NCBI GenBank assembly: GCA_017529425.1
Contig: JAFXNQ010000049.1
Span: 51,934 to 115,933 of the forward strand
Direction: 5' to 3'
Origin: Bacteroidales bacterium
GTDB lineage: Bacteria; Bacteroidota; Bacteroidia; Bacteroidales; UBA932
DNA length: 64,000 bases
In this document: positions 50,065 through 59,583 of the stretch, piece after piece
Numbering within the stretch: the stretch's first letter is position 1
Layout of the letters: every line of letters begins with the position of its first letter
Notes under the pieces: model-generated
What the model saw: the letters and a program-made list of their open reading frames with translations, nothing else
Told to the model about the DNA's origin: nothing
Databases searched by the model: none
Program-made: the position numbers and the translations under genes

Positions 50065-52899
50065 CTACCGGGCGGATTCACCGCCGACAGCATTAAGGGC
50101 CTCTTTCTCTGCGGCCGCAGCAGCACGTTTGGCCTCCCTGGCCGCTTTGCGGGCAGCTCTCTCTTCAGCAGCGGCAGCCCGCTTGGCTTCGCGCTCTGCT
50201 GCACGCTTTGCCTTCAGTGCCTCCCGCTCTGCCTTTCTCGCCTCACGCTCCAGCTTGCGTTGCTGACGGCGAAGTTCGCGGGCAGCTTTGCGCAGGGCAC
50301 GTTTCTCCTTGCAGGTGAGCTTTTTGCCATCCTTGGGCAACTGCACCTCAACAAATCCATCGTCGGAATGGTTATCTATACCCTCTATTCCAGGCTGCTT
50401 TTCTACACCGGAAATTGCTGCGGTAAGAGAGTCCAGACGTGCCTTGGCCGCATCCCGCTCCATAGCAAGAGAATCAAGTGTAGCATTCCGGGAATCAACT
50501 ACCGGTGCAACCACAGCAGAGGAATCATCCACTGCCTGCGGACCGGGCTTGAGTGTTGCCAGGGAATCTATGATGATTTCGCCCTCCGGGTTGAAGGCAC
50601 TGGATATCCCCATGGTAGAGTCTGCAGCCATGTGGCTCATCGCCTCCTGCCGTGCAGCCTCGATAGAGTCGCGCCGCGCCTGCTCCAGACGGTTCTGCTC
50701 TGCACGATCCTCTATCTGTTTGAAGATATCCTTCATGTAATCCTGGTAATACGTGTCTGTGCGCTTGAACACAGGCAGCTTGATAGCGGCGTAGGATGCC
50801 CGTTTGGATTGCCTCAGGGCACGTTTTGTGACGTCAAAACGGCTCTTGGGTTTCTCATCGTCGCGCCAATTGAACCCCTTGAGACGCTGCTTGTCCACAG
50901 GCAGATTATACACCGGATAGGCATCGCTGTTTATCTGCTCGTAGTATTTGAGCTTCTCCGCCACACCATTCTTCATGGTGACCATCATGAACTGGGCCTG
51001 CTTGGAATTCAGTATGGTGATAACACTGTCCTCCTGCATATAGAACATGGCGTTCACCCCTCCCAAGGCATCATAACGGCGCAGAGTGTTATCCTTATTG
51101 AAGTAGCCCAACATCTCGGTAGCTTTGATCTGGTCAAAATGGACAGTATCTTCCTGACTGATAATCATTGCATTACCATGAATATTGGCCCTGTCAAAAG
51201 CATTGTCGCGCATCTGTGCTATTACCTCTTCTCCACTGAGCTGGTGACGGTTCTCGTTCCATATAACGGGGTCTTCATACATCCTGAGCAAGGTATCCAG
51301 CTGTGAGAAATAGAGAGAGTCACATCGCGCCTGAATGTCGGTGCGATAGATAAGCACATGACGATAACCTTTGATAAACCTCAACTTGGTGGTGTCCTGC
51401 GGCCCCGTTACTGCCAGAGAATCTGCGGCCCCCAGGGTATCAACGGGCATCATGGTGTCAACAGGCATAAGGGCTCTTTCCGGTTGTGGAAGATTGCCGC
51501 CCATCCCGGGCGTTGCCGGCTGCTCTTCAGCGGGCGGGGCTATTTCTGCCTGAACGATAACTTCTCCGGGCTCCTGTGCAGGCTGTACAACTTCTCCGGG
51601 CTGCAACTCCTCATTCATAGCCAGAGAATCAGAGGCCTGAAGGGATTCCAAACGAGCAAGGCTATCCCTCTCCGCCTGAATCCGGACTGCGTCCAGACTG
51701 TCTCTAAGCCGCTTCTCTGCCAGTTCTTTACGCTTTTTATACGCTATATATTCCGGCAACTTTTCAATGGCCTCCTTGCGTTCCTGCTCCTTCTTCTCCA
51801 GGGCCTTTTTTTCGGCCTCGCCAATTGCGTCAAAGTTAACCTGCTGCAGCGCCTGCTGACTGTCCTGGATCAACTCTTCCGGGATGTCGCACACCCTCTG
51901 TGTGTAGAACATCAGGGTGTCGGCCCTGCAAAAGAGGGTATCTATCTTATTGTCCGTATTCTCCCCCACATTCACTGCGGCGGGATCCAGAAACAGTGTA
52001 GCATATATGTTGTTGACGGTATCAAACCATACATTTCCGGCATCCGACACAAAGTAGGTGTTGTTGAGCGAATCCAGCAGCTGCACGTTGCGGCGCATCA
52101 ACCCGCGACGGCTGTGCTGGTAATAATACATCGTATCACACCACCCCTCATAATCGTGGTTGTTCATATAGACGTCGGTATTGAAATATACCACGCCTGA
52201 GTCTTGCTGGTACCAGCCATATTCCCCGCGCATATACATCTCGTCTTTCCACATCTGGGTCTTCTTCCCAAAATAAGCCTTCTTCTGGTTGGTGTCGTAA
52301 TCGAGGGTAGTGGTCTTGATAAACAAACTGTCGGTGAACATCTCCACATTGTCCTCAAAACGGCAGATACCGGTCTTGGCATCGTATGTACCCCGGTCAC
52401 TCTCAATCACCTCCCCCTTGGAGGTCTTCATCGCCCCACCGAAAGAGAATTTGGCCACACTGTCGGCTGTATTGTAGTCGAGGTACCTGGTACGGAGGGT
52501 ATTCTTCTCCTTGTCATGCACTTCCACAACCTCACCACGGAAGCGGGCGACGTTGTCATCTGCATAATAAATGACATTGTCGCTGGTGACCACCGTCTTG
52601 TCCTGTACAAGCTTAACGTTGTTATAGGCCTCAACCTGGTTCAGATTCACATTCCAGATTGCAGAGTCGCAAAACATATAAGCTCCGTTGTGAAAAAAGG
52701 TGGCGGGACCCTTCACCTCGCGGAATTCCCTTTTGCCCGGACGCTCGAATACACGTGCATACTCCGCATTGAGCAGGGTAAGCAGGCTGTCCTTGTCCTT
52801 GTTCCTGCTCCGCCGCTTGGTAGCAGCCTCAGGGCTGTAGGCCAGCAGGAGAAACAGAGCCAGGACAATAAAGATGTATTTAGCCGGGCTAATTCTCAT
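50065..52899 (-). CDS. OstA/LptA-like protein with a long basic C-terminal tail
   Basis: A 944-residue exported protein from the ATG at 52899 (MRISPAKYIFIVLALFLLLAYSPEA). The first 350 residues or so show repeated OstA/LptA-type strands (VEAYNNVKLVQDKTVVTSDNVIYYADDNVARFRGEV, GICRFEDNVEMFTDSLFIKTT), the fold that carries lipopolysaccharide across the periplasm. A central region rich in Glu, Gln and Pro follows and the last 85 residues are an uninterrupted Lys/Arg/Ala/Glu helix. The start overlaps the SurA-like gene end by 11 bases, so envelope-protein folding and LPS transport genes are coupled. An LptD-like barrel is not visible, so it is not a complete LptD. Confidence 0.8.
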   Translation of the reverse strand: MRISPAKYIFIVLALFLLLAYSPEAATKRRSRNKDKDSLLTLLNAEYARVFERPGKREFREVKGPATFFHNGAYMFCDSAIWNVNLNQVEAYNNVKLVQDKTVVTSDNVIYYADDNVARFRGEVVEVHDKEKNTLRTRYLDYNTADSVAKFSFGGAMKTSKGEVIESDRGTYDAKTGICRFEDNVEMFTDSLFIKTTTLDYDTNQKKAYFGKKTQMWKDEMYMRGEYGWYQQDSGVVYFNTDVYMNNHDYEGWCDTMYYYQHSRRGLMRRNVQLLDSLNNTYFVSDAGNVWFDTVNNIYATLFLDPAAVNVGENTDNKIDTLFCRADTLMFYTQRVCDIPEELIQDSQQALQQVNFDAIGEAEKKALEKKEQERKEAIEKLPEYIAYKKRKELAEKRLRDSLDAVRIQAERDSLARLESLQASDSLAMNEELQPGEVVQPAQEPGEVIVQAEIAPPAEEQPATPGMGGNLPQPERALMPVDTMMPVDTLGAADSLAVTGPQDTTKLRFIKGYRHVLIYRTDIQARCDSLYFSQLDTLLRMYEDPVIWNENRHQLSGEEVIAQMRDNAFDRANIHGNAMIISQEDTVHFDQIKATEMLGYFNKDNTLRRYDALGGVNAMFYMQEDSVITILNSKQAQFMMVTMKNGVAEKLKYYEQINSDAYPVYNLPVDKQRLKGFNWRDDEKPKSRFDVTKRALRQSKRASYAAIKLPVFKRTDTYYQDYMKDIFKQIEDRAEQNRLEQARRDSIEAARQEAMSHMAADSTMGISSAFNPEGEIIIDSLATLKPGPQAVDDSSAVVAPVVDSRNATLDSLAMERDAAKARLDSLTAAISGVEKQPGIEGIDNHSDDGFVEVQLPKDGKKLTCKEKRALRKAARELRRQQRKLEREARKAEREALKAKRAAEREAKRAAAAEERAARKAAREAKRAAAAAEKEALNAVGGESAR

Positions 52900-54247
52900 C
52901 CACAAACTTGCAACCGCTAAACAGCGGATCTATCTTGATATGGGTTGTTTTTTTCTTCTCCTTAACAAAATCATCTATGGACTTGTGGGCGTTCTTCTGG
53001 TTAGCCATCTCCACAAGGGCGTCATAGTCGGTATCAAATGCTGCAACGTGTGCCGGAGTCAGCTCTTCCAGACGTACTATCTTGTAAATTGTATGACCGT
53101 TGCCCTCGTTGTCCAGCGACTCAAACGGTTCGGAAATCTCACCCACATTCATCTCTTTGATAACTGCATAGTCGGCAGGGTTCAGGCGGTCCTTCTCAAA
53201 ATGTGAACTGCCGCTGTATTCGTCCACCATCATGCCCCCGTTGGTGCGGGTCTTGAAGTCTTCAGAATTGTTCCATGCCGCCATCTCAAAAGTAGTCTTG
53301 CCCTCCTGAATTGCAGTGCGGATACTGTCAAGGCGTACAAATGCGGTGTTACGGTCAGAAGATGTATATGTGGGCTTAATAAGGATGTGCCGGGCATTGA
53401 ACATATCGCCGGATTTCTCTATCATCTGGATGATGTGATAGCCGTCCGGGGTCTCAACTATCTGAGAAACCTGGCCCACCTTCAGCGACATTGCAGCGTC
53501 TGAAAACTGGGGCCAGTAAATGGTTTTGGAGCGCATGCCAAGCTCTCCTCCACGGGTGGCGCTGCCGGGATCCTGGGAATACAGACGGGCCAGTGAAGCA
53601 AACTTTTCCCCGGCAATTACCCTCTCCCGCAAATCCAGCAACTTCTCTTTCACCACCATTGCAGCCGCCTCTTTGTTGGGGTAGAGCACTATCTGGCGGA
53701 GCCTGTATTTTGTAGGAATCATTGGCAGGTCCTCTGCAGGAGTCTCTTCGCAAAGGGTTTTCACATCCCCGGGAGTCAATTTGGGGATATCGCTGTAAAC
53801 CTTCTGCTGCATCTGCTGAATGAGCAACTGCTCACGGAAGGTCTCGGTCCAATCTGCTTTTATCTTGTATATAGGCTTCTTGAAATACTCCTCGGTCTCC
53901 TTCTCCCCGCCCAGACTGTTCATCACCTGGTTCAGGCGGGAGTTCACCTGCTCCTTTACCTGCTCATCCGTAACGGTAAGTGAGTCCAGACGGGCCTGGG
54001 TTAAGAACAATTTTGAGTTGACCAGGTTTTCCAGAACCTGACAGCGGGAGTTGGCATCTACGGGATAGCCGCTCGCCTGCATCATCAGGACCTCGTCCTC
54101 AATGTCCGAGAGGAGTATCATGTCGTTGCCCACTACAGCCACCGACTTGTCTATGAGGCCGTCCTCGTAAACCTGGGCGTGCATTACCATTGATGCGGCA
54201 ATGAGCATTGCGGAGCAGACCAATATCGATAGGAACCTGTTATTCAT
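52889..54247 (-). CDS. surA: SurA-like peptidyl-prolyl isomerase
   Basis: A 452-residue exported protein (MNNRFLSILVCSAMLIAASMVMHAQ signal). A SurA-N helical chaperone region covers about residues 25-150, with DKSVAVVGNDMILLSDIEDEV. Two parvulin (PpiC) domains follow, at about 170-270 (RLRQIVLYP..., SQDPGSATRGGELG) and 275-385 (NARHILIKP..., NGGMM). This is the SurA architecture, which chaperones outer-membrane proteins in the periplasm. It overlaps the upstream isomerase gene by eight bases. An ATG two codons earlier is also possible. Confidence 0.9.
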   Translation of the reverse strand: MNNRFLSILVCSAMLIAASMVMHAQVYEDGLIDKSVAVVGNDMILLSDIEDEVLMMQASGYPVDANSRCQVLENLVNSKLFLTQARLDSLTVTDEQVKEQVNSRLNQVMNSLGGEKETEEYFKKPIYKIKADWTETFREQLLIQQMQQKVYSDIPKLTPGDVKTLCEETPAEDLPMIPTKYRLRQIVLYPNKEAAAMVVKEKLLDLRERVIAGEKFASLARLYSQDPGSATRGGELGMRSKTIYWPQFSDAAMSLKVGQVSQIVETPDGYHIIQMIEKSGDMFNARHILIKPTYTSSDRNTAFVRLDSIRTAIQEGKTTFEMAAWNNSEDFKTRTNGGMMVDEYSGSSHFEKDRLNPADYAVIKEMNVGEISEPFESLDNEGNGHTIYKIVRLEELTPAHVAAFDTDYDALVEMANQKNAHKSIDDFVKEKKKTTHIKIDPLFSGCKFVDEN

Positions 54248-55088
54248 CAACATTATATATAGTTAGTTTATTGGACTCGATACCCTCCTGCAGCAGTTCC
54301 TGTTCCAGTTGCGTCAGGAGAGCCTGCTTGCGGTTGATAAGAATCGCATCTTTTATCGTTTGCTTGCAATAATCATAAGGGGCGAGATTCCCCACGGGAA
54401 TCTTGTCGGTGAGGAATATGAAATAATCTTTGCCGTCCCCCACCTTGATATACTTGTTGGCATTGCGGAAGATAGTCTCGCAACTCTCTGCATCCAGCCC
54501 CGGCACCGACTTGGCAATGGTGGGCATTGCCATCCATGCACCGCCAAACTCATCATAACGCTCCGCATAAGAGAGACACACTTCTCGGAGTTCCTCTACC
54601 TTTTCCTCGTCGGTGACATCGTACGCCTTCTTTATCTCGTTATAATGGGGAGAGTTCTGCGAGATTGTAATTATGCGAGCCTTAGCAATAATGTAGGGAT
54701 ACTTATAGTTGGTGCTGTGGCTGTCGTAATAGGCCTGCATCTCCTCGTTGGTGACGGTGGTATCAAGCCGCGCCTCGATGTAGTTGTGCTCAAAACGATA
54801 GTTGAGCAGGTTGCTGCGGTAATCCTCAACCTCTGCGGTGATATCCTTCTCATCCGCAGACAGCACCTCCTCTGCCTTCATCAACTTCAGGTGCGCCAGG
54901 GCCCACGTTTTGACATACTGCTCCACCATGGCGGAACTGTCTTCAGCAGAGATGCCCGGCGGCAGCAGACGCTCGATATCCTGTTTATAGAGGATATGGT
55001 CACCTACCGTGGCAATGCGGTCGCCTTCTTCACTTTTGCAACCTGCAACAGCCAGCACTGCAAGCAGTATGAGCAGATATCGTCTCAC
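54240..55088 (-). CDS. SurA-N-like / parvulin-type lipoprotein
   Basis: A 282-residue lipoprotein with Cys17 (AVAGC). It has the SurA-N opening (GDRIATVGDHILYKQDIERLLPP) and a helix-rich chaperone part. The middle includes IIAKARIITISQNSP and a SYAERYDEFGGAWMAMPT segment where a parvulin domain would show its G-G-x-L-G strand, so it may be a degenerate or partial isomerase. It lies seven bases after guaB and leads into the SurA-like gene. Likely a periplasmic folding factor anchored by its lipid; isomerase activity is uncertain. Confidence 0.8.
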   Translation of the reverse strand: MRRYLLILLAVLAVAGCKSEEGDRIATVGDHILYKQDIERLLPPGISAEDSSAMVEQYVKTWALAHLKLMKAEEVLSADEKDITAEVEDYRSNLLNYRFEHNYIEARLDTTVTNEEMQAYYDSHSTNYKYPYIIAKARIITISQNSPHYNEIKKAYDVTDEEKVEELREVCLSYAERYDEFGGAWMAMPTIAKSVPGLDAESCETIFRNANKYIKVGDGKDYFIFLTDKIPVGNLAPYDYCKQTIKDAILINRKQALLTQLEQELLQEGIESNKLTIYNVDE

Positions 55089-55094
55089 TGCAGA

Positions 55095-56564
55095 TTATCT
55101 GGAGTAGTTGGGGGCTTCACGGGTGATGGTCACATCGTGAGGATGGCTCTCTGCCATACCGGAAGCGGTGATCTTCACAAACTTGGCCTCGTGCAGTGCC
55201 TCCAGGTTGCGGGCACCGCAATAACCCATACCGGCTTTCAAACCGCCGACCAACTGGTAAACCACCTCTGCAAGGGTGCCCTTGTAGGGAACCTGAGCCA
55301 CGATACCTTCCGGCACGAGTTTCTTGATGTCCTCTTCCATATCCTGGAAGTAGCGGTCTTTGGAGCCCTTCTGCATAGCCTCGAGCGAACCCATGCCACG
55401 ATATGACTTGAATTTGCGGCCGTTGAGGATAATTGCCTCGCCAGGAGCCTCTTCAACGCCTGCAAACAGCGAGCCGGCCATAATGGAGCTTGCACCTGCC
55501 GCAAGGGCCTTTGTGATATCGCCGGAATAGCGGATGCCGCCGTCAGCGATAACCGGAATTCCGCTGCCCTTGAGCGCACCTGCCACATTGAGCACGGCGG
55601 TGAGCTGGGGCACGCCTATACCTGCGATTATGCGGGTGGTACATATTGAACCGGGGCCAATACCCACCTTGACTGCGTCTACACCGCACTCTTTGAGAGC
55701 GAGGGCAGCCTCTGCGGTGGCGATGTTGCCGGCAACTATCTGCACGTGAGGGAACGCCTTGCGAATTTTCTTGATGGTCTCAAGTACAAAAACAGAATGG
55801 CCATGTGCAGTGTCAAGCACAATTGCGTCGGTGTCCACAGCTACCAGCTGTTCCACATTGTCTATGCTGTGGGAGTTGATTCCCACCGCTGCAGCCACCA
55901 GCAGGCGGCCCTTGCCGTCTTTGCTGGCCTCGGGATTATTCTTGATTTTGGTGATATCCTTGTAGGTGATAAGGCCGATGAGTTTGCCATCCTTATCCAC
56001 CACGGGAAGCTTCTCCACCTTGGAACGCATGATTATCTCGGTAGCTGCGGGGATGTCGGTGTCGGGGCCGCAGGTGACAAGATTCTCGCGGGTCATGACT
56101 TCGCTCACCGGACGGCTGAGGTCGTGCTGGAAGCGGAGGTCGCGGTTTGTCACGATACCCACCAGATAACCAGCTTCATCCACAACTGGGATGCCGCCGA
56201 TATGATTCTGGGCCATCAACTTGAGGGCATCGCCCACCGTGCGATCACCAAGAATGGTGACGGGGTCGTATATCATACCGTTCTCCGCACGCTTTACCCG
56301 GCGCACCTGATTGGCCTGCTGGTCAATAGGCATATTCTTGTGTATAACGCCTATACCACCGGCGCGGGCGATTGCGATTGCCAGTTCATACTCTGTTACG
56401 GTATCCATCGCCGCCGACACAATCGGGACGCTCAAGGCAATGTCGCGTGTAAAATGGGTTGCCACGTTAACATCGCGGGGAATAATCTCGCTGCGGGCGG
56501 GAATCAGCAGGACATCGTCGAAGGTGAGACCTTCCATAACAATCTTGTCGGAGAAGTTTTGCAT
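55095..56564 (-). CDS. guaB: Inosine-5'-monophosphate dehydrogenase
   Basis: A 489-residue IMPDH, making XMP from IMP with NAD+, the committed step to guanine nucleotides. It opens [21 protein letters not shown]. Two CBS domains occupy about residues 95-205. The active-site loop [15 protein letters not shown] near 300 carries the catalytic Cys, and [19 protein letters not shown] near 385 the flap region. It is the first gene of an operon with three envelope genes, an arrangement common in Bacteroidota. The promoter -7 box is 23 bases upstream. Confidence 0.97.
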   Translation of the reverse strand: MQNFSDKIVMEGLTFDDVLLIPARSEIIPRDVNVATHFTRDIALSVPIVSAAMDTVTEYELAIAIARAGGIGVIHKNMPIDQQANQVRRVKRAENGMIYDPVTILGDRTVGDALKLMAQNHIGGIPVVDEAGYLVGIVTNRDLRFQHDLSRPVSEVMTRENLVTCGPDTDIPAATEIIMRSKVEKLPVVDKDGKLIGLITYKDITKIKNNPEASKDGKGRLLVAAAVGINSHSIDNVEQLVAVDTDAIVLDTAHGHSVFVLETIKKIRKAFPHVQIVAGNIATAEAALALKECGVDAVKVGIGPGSICTTRIIAGIGVPQLTAVLNVAGALKGSGIPVIADGGIRYSGDITKALAAGASSIMAGSLFAGVEEAPGEAIILNGRKFKSYRGMGSLEAMQKGSKDRYFQDMEEDIKKLVPEGIVAQVPYKGTLAEVVYQLVGGLKAGMGYCGARNLEALHEAKFVKITASGMAESHPHDVTITREAPNYSR

Positions 56565-56581
56565 AATCGTGAGGATATAAA

Positions 56582-56594
56582 TTTTGCAAAGATA
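56582..56594 (-). promoter_or_regulatory. guaB promoter -7 box
   Basis: On the minus strand TATCTTTG at 56594-56587 is a perfect match; a leader of about 18 nt precedes the ATG at 56564. Confidence 0.6.
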
Positions 56595-57524
56595 CTAATT
56601 TTTCGGGGGATAGAGCCGCCCTTGAAAAGTTTCTCTCTGCTCCAGCCGTTTTTCCAGCATCCTGATAAGCTCTACATTACGCACCAGACCCCACGGAGTC
56701 GAATTCACAAAGCGCGGCGGGACCTCTCCCGCGAAACGCTCAATCACAAGGTCCGGCCTGAGCAGTTCCAAAAAGTCGACAAAAAAGTCCAGATACTCAC
56801 TCAGAGTGAATGTTACAAACCTTTCGGGATGCGAAGAAAACTCTTCTTCCATTTTCGTGCCTTTTATGATTTGAAGCTGATGAAACTTTACGCTGTCTAT
56901 CTTGAGGGCATTGATTTTTTCGGCTGCGGCAGTCATCATTTCGCGAGACTCCCCCGGCAGGCCAAAGATGAAATGCGCCCCCGTGTGGAGGCCGCGCGCT
57001 GCGGTCATCTCCACCGCCCGGACAGCATCTTCAAAAGTATGACCGCGGTTAATATGCTCCAGAGTAGCGTCGTAGCACGACTCAATACCATATTCCACAA
57101 TCACAATGTGCTCCTTTGCAAGTTCTGCAAGGTAATCCAACTTGGCCTCATCCACACAATCGGGACGAGTTCCTATCACAATGCCCTTTATTTCTGGATG
57201 GGAGAGCGCCTCGCCGTAGAGTCGCTTAAGTTTTTCCAGCGGTGCATAGGTATTGGAATATGGCTGGAAATAAGCCAGATAGCCACCTGCCCTGCGATAG
57301 CGGCCCTGGTGGAACTCTATTCCCTCTTCCAGCTGTTGCGCAATGCTCTTGTCGGGGGTGCTGTAGTTGGGATGAAAGGCGTTGTTATCGCAGAAAGAAC
57401 ACCCCCCTCGCCCTTTGCTGCCGTCGCGGTTGGGACAAGTGAAACCGGCGTCCACCACAAGTTTCTGCAGCCGGACGCCGTATTTCTCTTTGAAGTAATC
57501 TGCCTGCGAGTTGTAGCGCCGCAT
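56595..57524 (-). CDS. TIGR01212-family (YhcC-like) radical SAM protein
   Basis: A 309-residue radical SAM enzyme of the YhcC/TIGR01212 group. The cluster region is DAGFTCPNRDGSKGRGGCSFC (Cys30, Cys41 and Cys44 by my count), the expanded spacing typical of this family. GIESCYDATLEHINRGHTFEDA near 140 and HFIFGLPGESREMM near 185 follow. The chemistry and substrate of the family are not settled. The ATG overlaps the stop of the glycosidase-like gene by one base (TAATG). Confidence 0.88.
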   Translation of the reverse strand: MRRYNSQADYFKEKYGVRLQKLVVDAGFTCPNRDGSKGRGGCSFCDNNAFHPNYSTPDKSIAQQLEEGIEFHQGRYRRAGGYLAYFQPYSNTYAPLEKLKRLYGEALSHPEIKGIVIGTRPDCVDEAKLDYLAELAKEHIVIVEYGIESCYDATLEHINRGHTFEDAVRAVEMTAARGLHTGAHFIFGLPGESREMMTAAAEKINALKIDSVKFHQLQIIKGTKMEEEFSSHPERFVTFTLSEYLDFFVDFLELLRPDLVIERFAGEVPPRFVNSTPWGLVRNVELIRMLEKRLEQRETFQGRLYPPKN

Positions 57525-59521
57525 TACAGTTTAACCTTGAAGGCTTTACCGGGGCGTGACTTATAAGTTCTGGTGCGTCCGGTGGCGTTGTCTGTGATGG
57601 TGGTCTTGAGCCTCTTGCCGCTGCGCTCTATCTTGATATTGAAATCCGAGCCGAATGCACGCACCTTGCGGAGTTCTATCTTATCCCAATCGTCCGGGAA
57701 CGAAGGCTTCATGGTGAACTTCTTGAAACCGGTGGGCCTGATGCCAAACATCCCTTCTGTGAAGATGCGGCAGTAAAGGCCACTCTCTGCAGAGAGGTGA
57801 CGCTGGCGCCCCTCCGGCCATGCCTCTATCGGATACGGCACATGATCCTCCAGCAGGCGACGGTGGCTGTACGCGCTCACCTTGGGGGTGATGTACTCGC
57901 CCTTGCCGGCAAAATATGCCCCGCGGAAAGCGTACAGGGTAGAGCGGTCCCAGTAGGTCTCCTCGCCCATCTGGGTCAGCAACCCTTCTCCGGTATAAAG
58001 CGGGCTCTCAAACAGCGCGTCCAGGGTGGCATCAGAACGGTCAAAAATCCCTACTACCAGCGGCATGCATATCCACGAGCGGAGGGTGTCGTTGCCCTCG
58101 TAATAACGATATGTCTCATATCCATCCACTGTCGATTCAAAATAATTGCAGATGTTGCGGCGCATCTGTTTTGCCTGGCGGCGATAGCTGCGCGCCACTT
58201 TACACCCCTTGCCCAGCTCTTTTGCAAGATACGATGCGCTTATCAGGGCATCGTAATAGAGGGTCGATGTGCATAAGTTGGCGTCGCCATCTTCAAAACG
58301 GCCTTCAAGTTCATCGTGGTCGGAGAGAACCACCCCCTCAGGATTCAAATTGAGCCGGCAGTACTCCAGGCACCACTCTATCAGCGGCCATATATCCTCC
58401 GCCACTTTTTTATCGGCACACTCCAGGCAGTAGCGGGAAGCGCCATAAGCAGTCATGGCGGCATCGCCACGGTCGCCCGCGCCGTTCCAGATGTCATCGC
58501 CCTCCGCAATGATGGAGCTCGGGATGGGCTCATACGCATCGTTCATAAAGCGGGAATACTGCATGTAGCAGTCGTAGGATGACTTCACGCCGGTTTCATA
58601 GCCGGTAAAGGGGAAGAACGGGTTTACATATTCGCACTGGTCGTTGCACCAGAGGGCAGCGTAATAAGACTCTCCGCCCGGAGCATGCATCAGTCCCCCT
58701 TTGGTTGCGATAATGCTCTCGCTGGCGCGCAGCTTCGCATAGCGGAATTCGGTATTGATCACCTCATCGGGCGTTTCAAGTATCAGATTGTCGCTCAGCT
58801 TCTTGAACAGATCCATGCGGGCGGCATACTCCGCCTTGAAATCTATTGATTGAGGATCCAGACGCTTCGCTTCTGCCTCGTTTTTCTCGTAGGCCTGCAT
58901 CATCAGCGCAAAATCGTGGCTTTCGCCGGGCTCAAGTGTAAATGTCCCGCACTGCACAAGTTCGACATCCATCACATAGCTCCCTTTCACTCCGCGTGCC
59001 GGGTCGCTCTCCCATGTAAATTTGTAGTCGGGAACCTCCAGCTTTACCGGTTTGCCGGATATGTTTTTCACTGTGACCAACTCCACTGTGGCCTGCATAG
59101 TAGTGCTGGGGAAATCTATGCGCGTCATCGCCAAATTACCATCACTCTCCACCACCCGCAGCGTGCCGTCAATCTCAACCTTCTCCGCCTTGAAAATAGG
59201 GGCCTTACCGTCTGCCTTTATCAACTGCGCCACGTTGGTAGTGTGGCGGTACGGGAAAAAGGCGTGAGTATTGTTGGGAATCATCCTCAGCAACGGGAAC
59301 ACGTGGTGATATTCGCAGTAGTAGCTCCCCACATCGTCAATCCCCCAGTAATACACGATTGCTGCCCGCAGGCCGCTCATCTCGATATGGTCATGGTGAG
59401 AAGTATTTGCCGCAGCATCCATCACAATGGTATTGGTCGCGGGGTCAATTGTCCAGCGGGTCTCTGCATTTGCCGCAACGAATCCGGCAAGCAAAGCCGC
59501 CGCAATTAATAGTCTTTTCAT
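57524..59521 (-). CDS. Six-hairpin glycosidase-like secreted protein
   Basis: A 665-residue exported protein with signal peptide ending VAANA, from ATG 59521. It has an N-terminal beta-sandwich (about 25-235) and an (alpha/alpha)6-barrel region (about 260-560), the layout of six-hairpin glycosidases such as GH78, GH63 and GH116. ALWCNDQCEYVNPFFPFTGYE near 295, IIAEGDDIWNGAGDRGDAAM near 345 and SDHDELEGRFEDGDAN near 405 contain acidic candidates for catalysis. A C-terminal beta domain ends SRPGKAFKVKL. The specific family and substrate are not clear. It is coupled to the radical SAM gene by a TAATG overlap, though a functional link is not obvious. Confidence 0.72.
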   Translation of the reverse strand: MKRLLIAAALLAGFVAANAETRWTIDPATNTIVMDAAANTSHHDHIEMSGLRAAIVYYWGIDDVGSYYCEYHHVFPLLRMIPNNTHAFFPYRHTTNVAQLIKADGKAPIFKAEKVEIDGTLRVVESDGNLAMTRIDFPSTTMQATVELVTVKNISGKPVKLEVPDYKFTWESDPARGVKGSYVMDVELVQCGTFTLEPGESHDFALMMQAYEKNEAEAKRLDPQSIDFKAEYAARMDLFKKLSDNLILETPDEVINTEFRYAKLRASESIIATKGGLMHAPGGESYYAALWCNDQCEYVNPFFPFTGYETGVKSSYDCYMQYSRFMNDAYEPIPSSIIAEGDDIWNGAGDRGDAAMTAYGASRYCLECADKKVAEDIWPLIEWCLEYCRLNLNPEGVVLSDHDELEGRFEDGDANLCTSTLYYDALISASYLAKELGKGCKVARSYRRQAKQMRRNICNYFESTVDGYETYRYYEGNDTLRSWICMPLVVGIFDRSDATLDALFESPLYTGEGLLTQMGEETYWDRSTLYAFRGAYFAGKGEYITPKVSAYSHRRLLEDHVPYPIEAWPEGRQRHLSAESGLYCRIFTEGMFGIRPTGFKKFTMKPSFPDDWDKIELRKVRAFGSDFNIKIERSGKRLKTTITDNATGRTRTYKSRPGKAFKVKL

Positions 59522-59537
59522 CTTGTTCAAAGTTTGG

Positions 59538-59550
59538 TTATACAAATTTA
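59538..59550 (-). promoter_or_regulatory. Promoter -7 box of the six-hairpin glycosidase gene
   Basis: On the minus strand TAAATTTG at 59550-59543 is a perfect match and argues for the ATG at 59521 over an in-frame start at 59545, which lies inside it. Confidence 0.6.
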
Positions 59551-59558
59551 GAATTATT

Positions 59559-59571
59559 TAACTTAGCAGAA
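59559..59571 (+). promoter_or_regulatory. Promoter -7 box of the NlpC/P60 gene
   Basis: TAACTTAG at 59559-59566, one mismatch to TAnnTTTG, 17 bases before the ATG at 59584 and divergent from the glycosidase promoter. Confidence 0.35.
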
Positions 59572-59583
59572 AATATCCCACTT

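Noticed and set aside
55746..57566. A 606-codon plus-strand frame across guaB and the radical SAM gene
   Set aside because: It lies antisense to two well-supported genes and has no domain; long open antisense frames are expected at this GC content.
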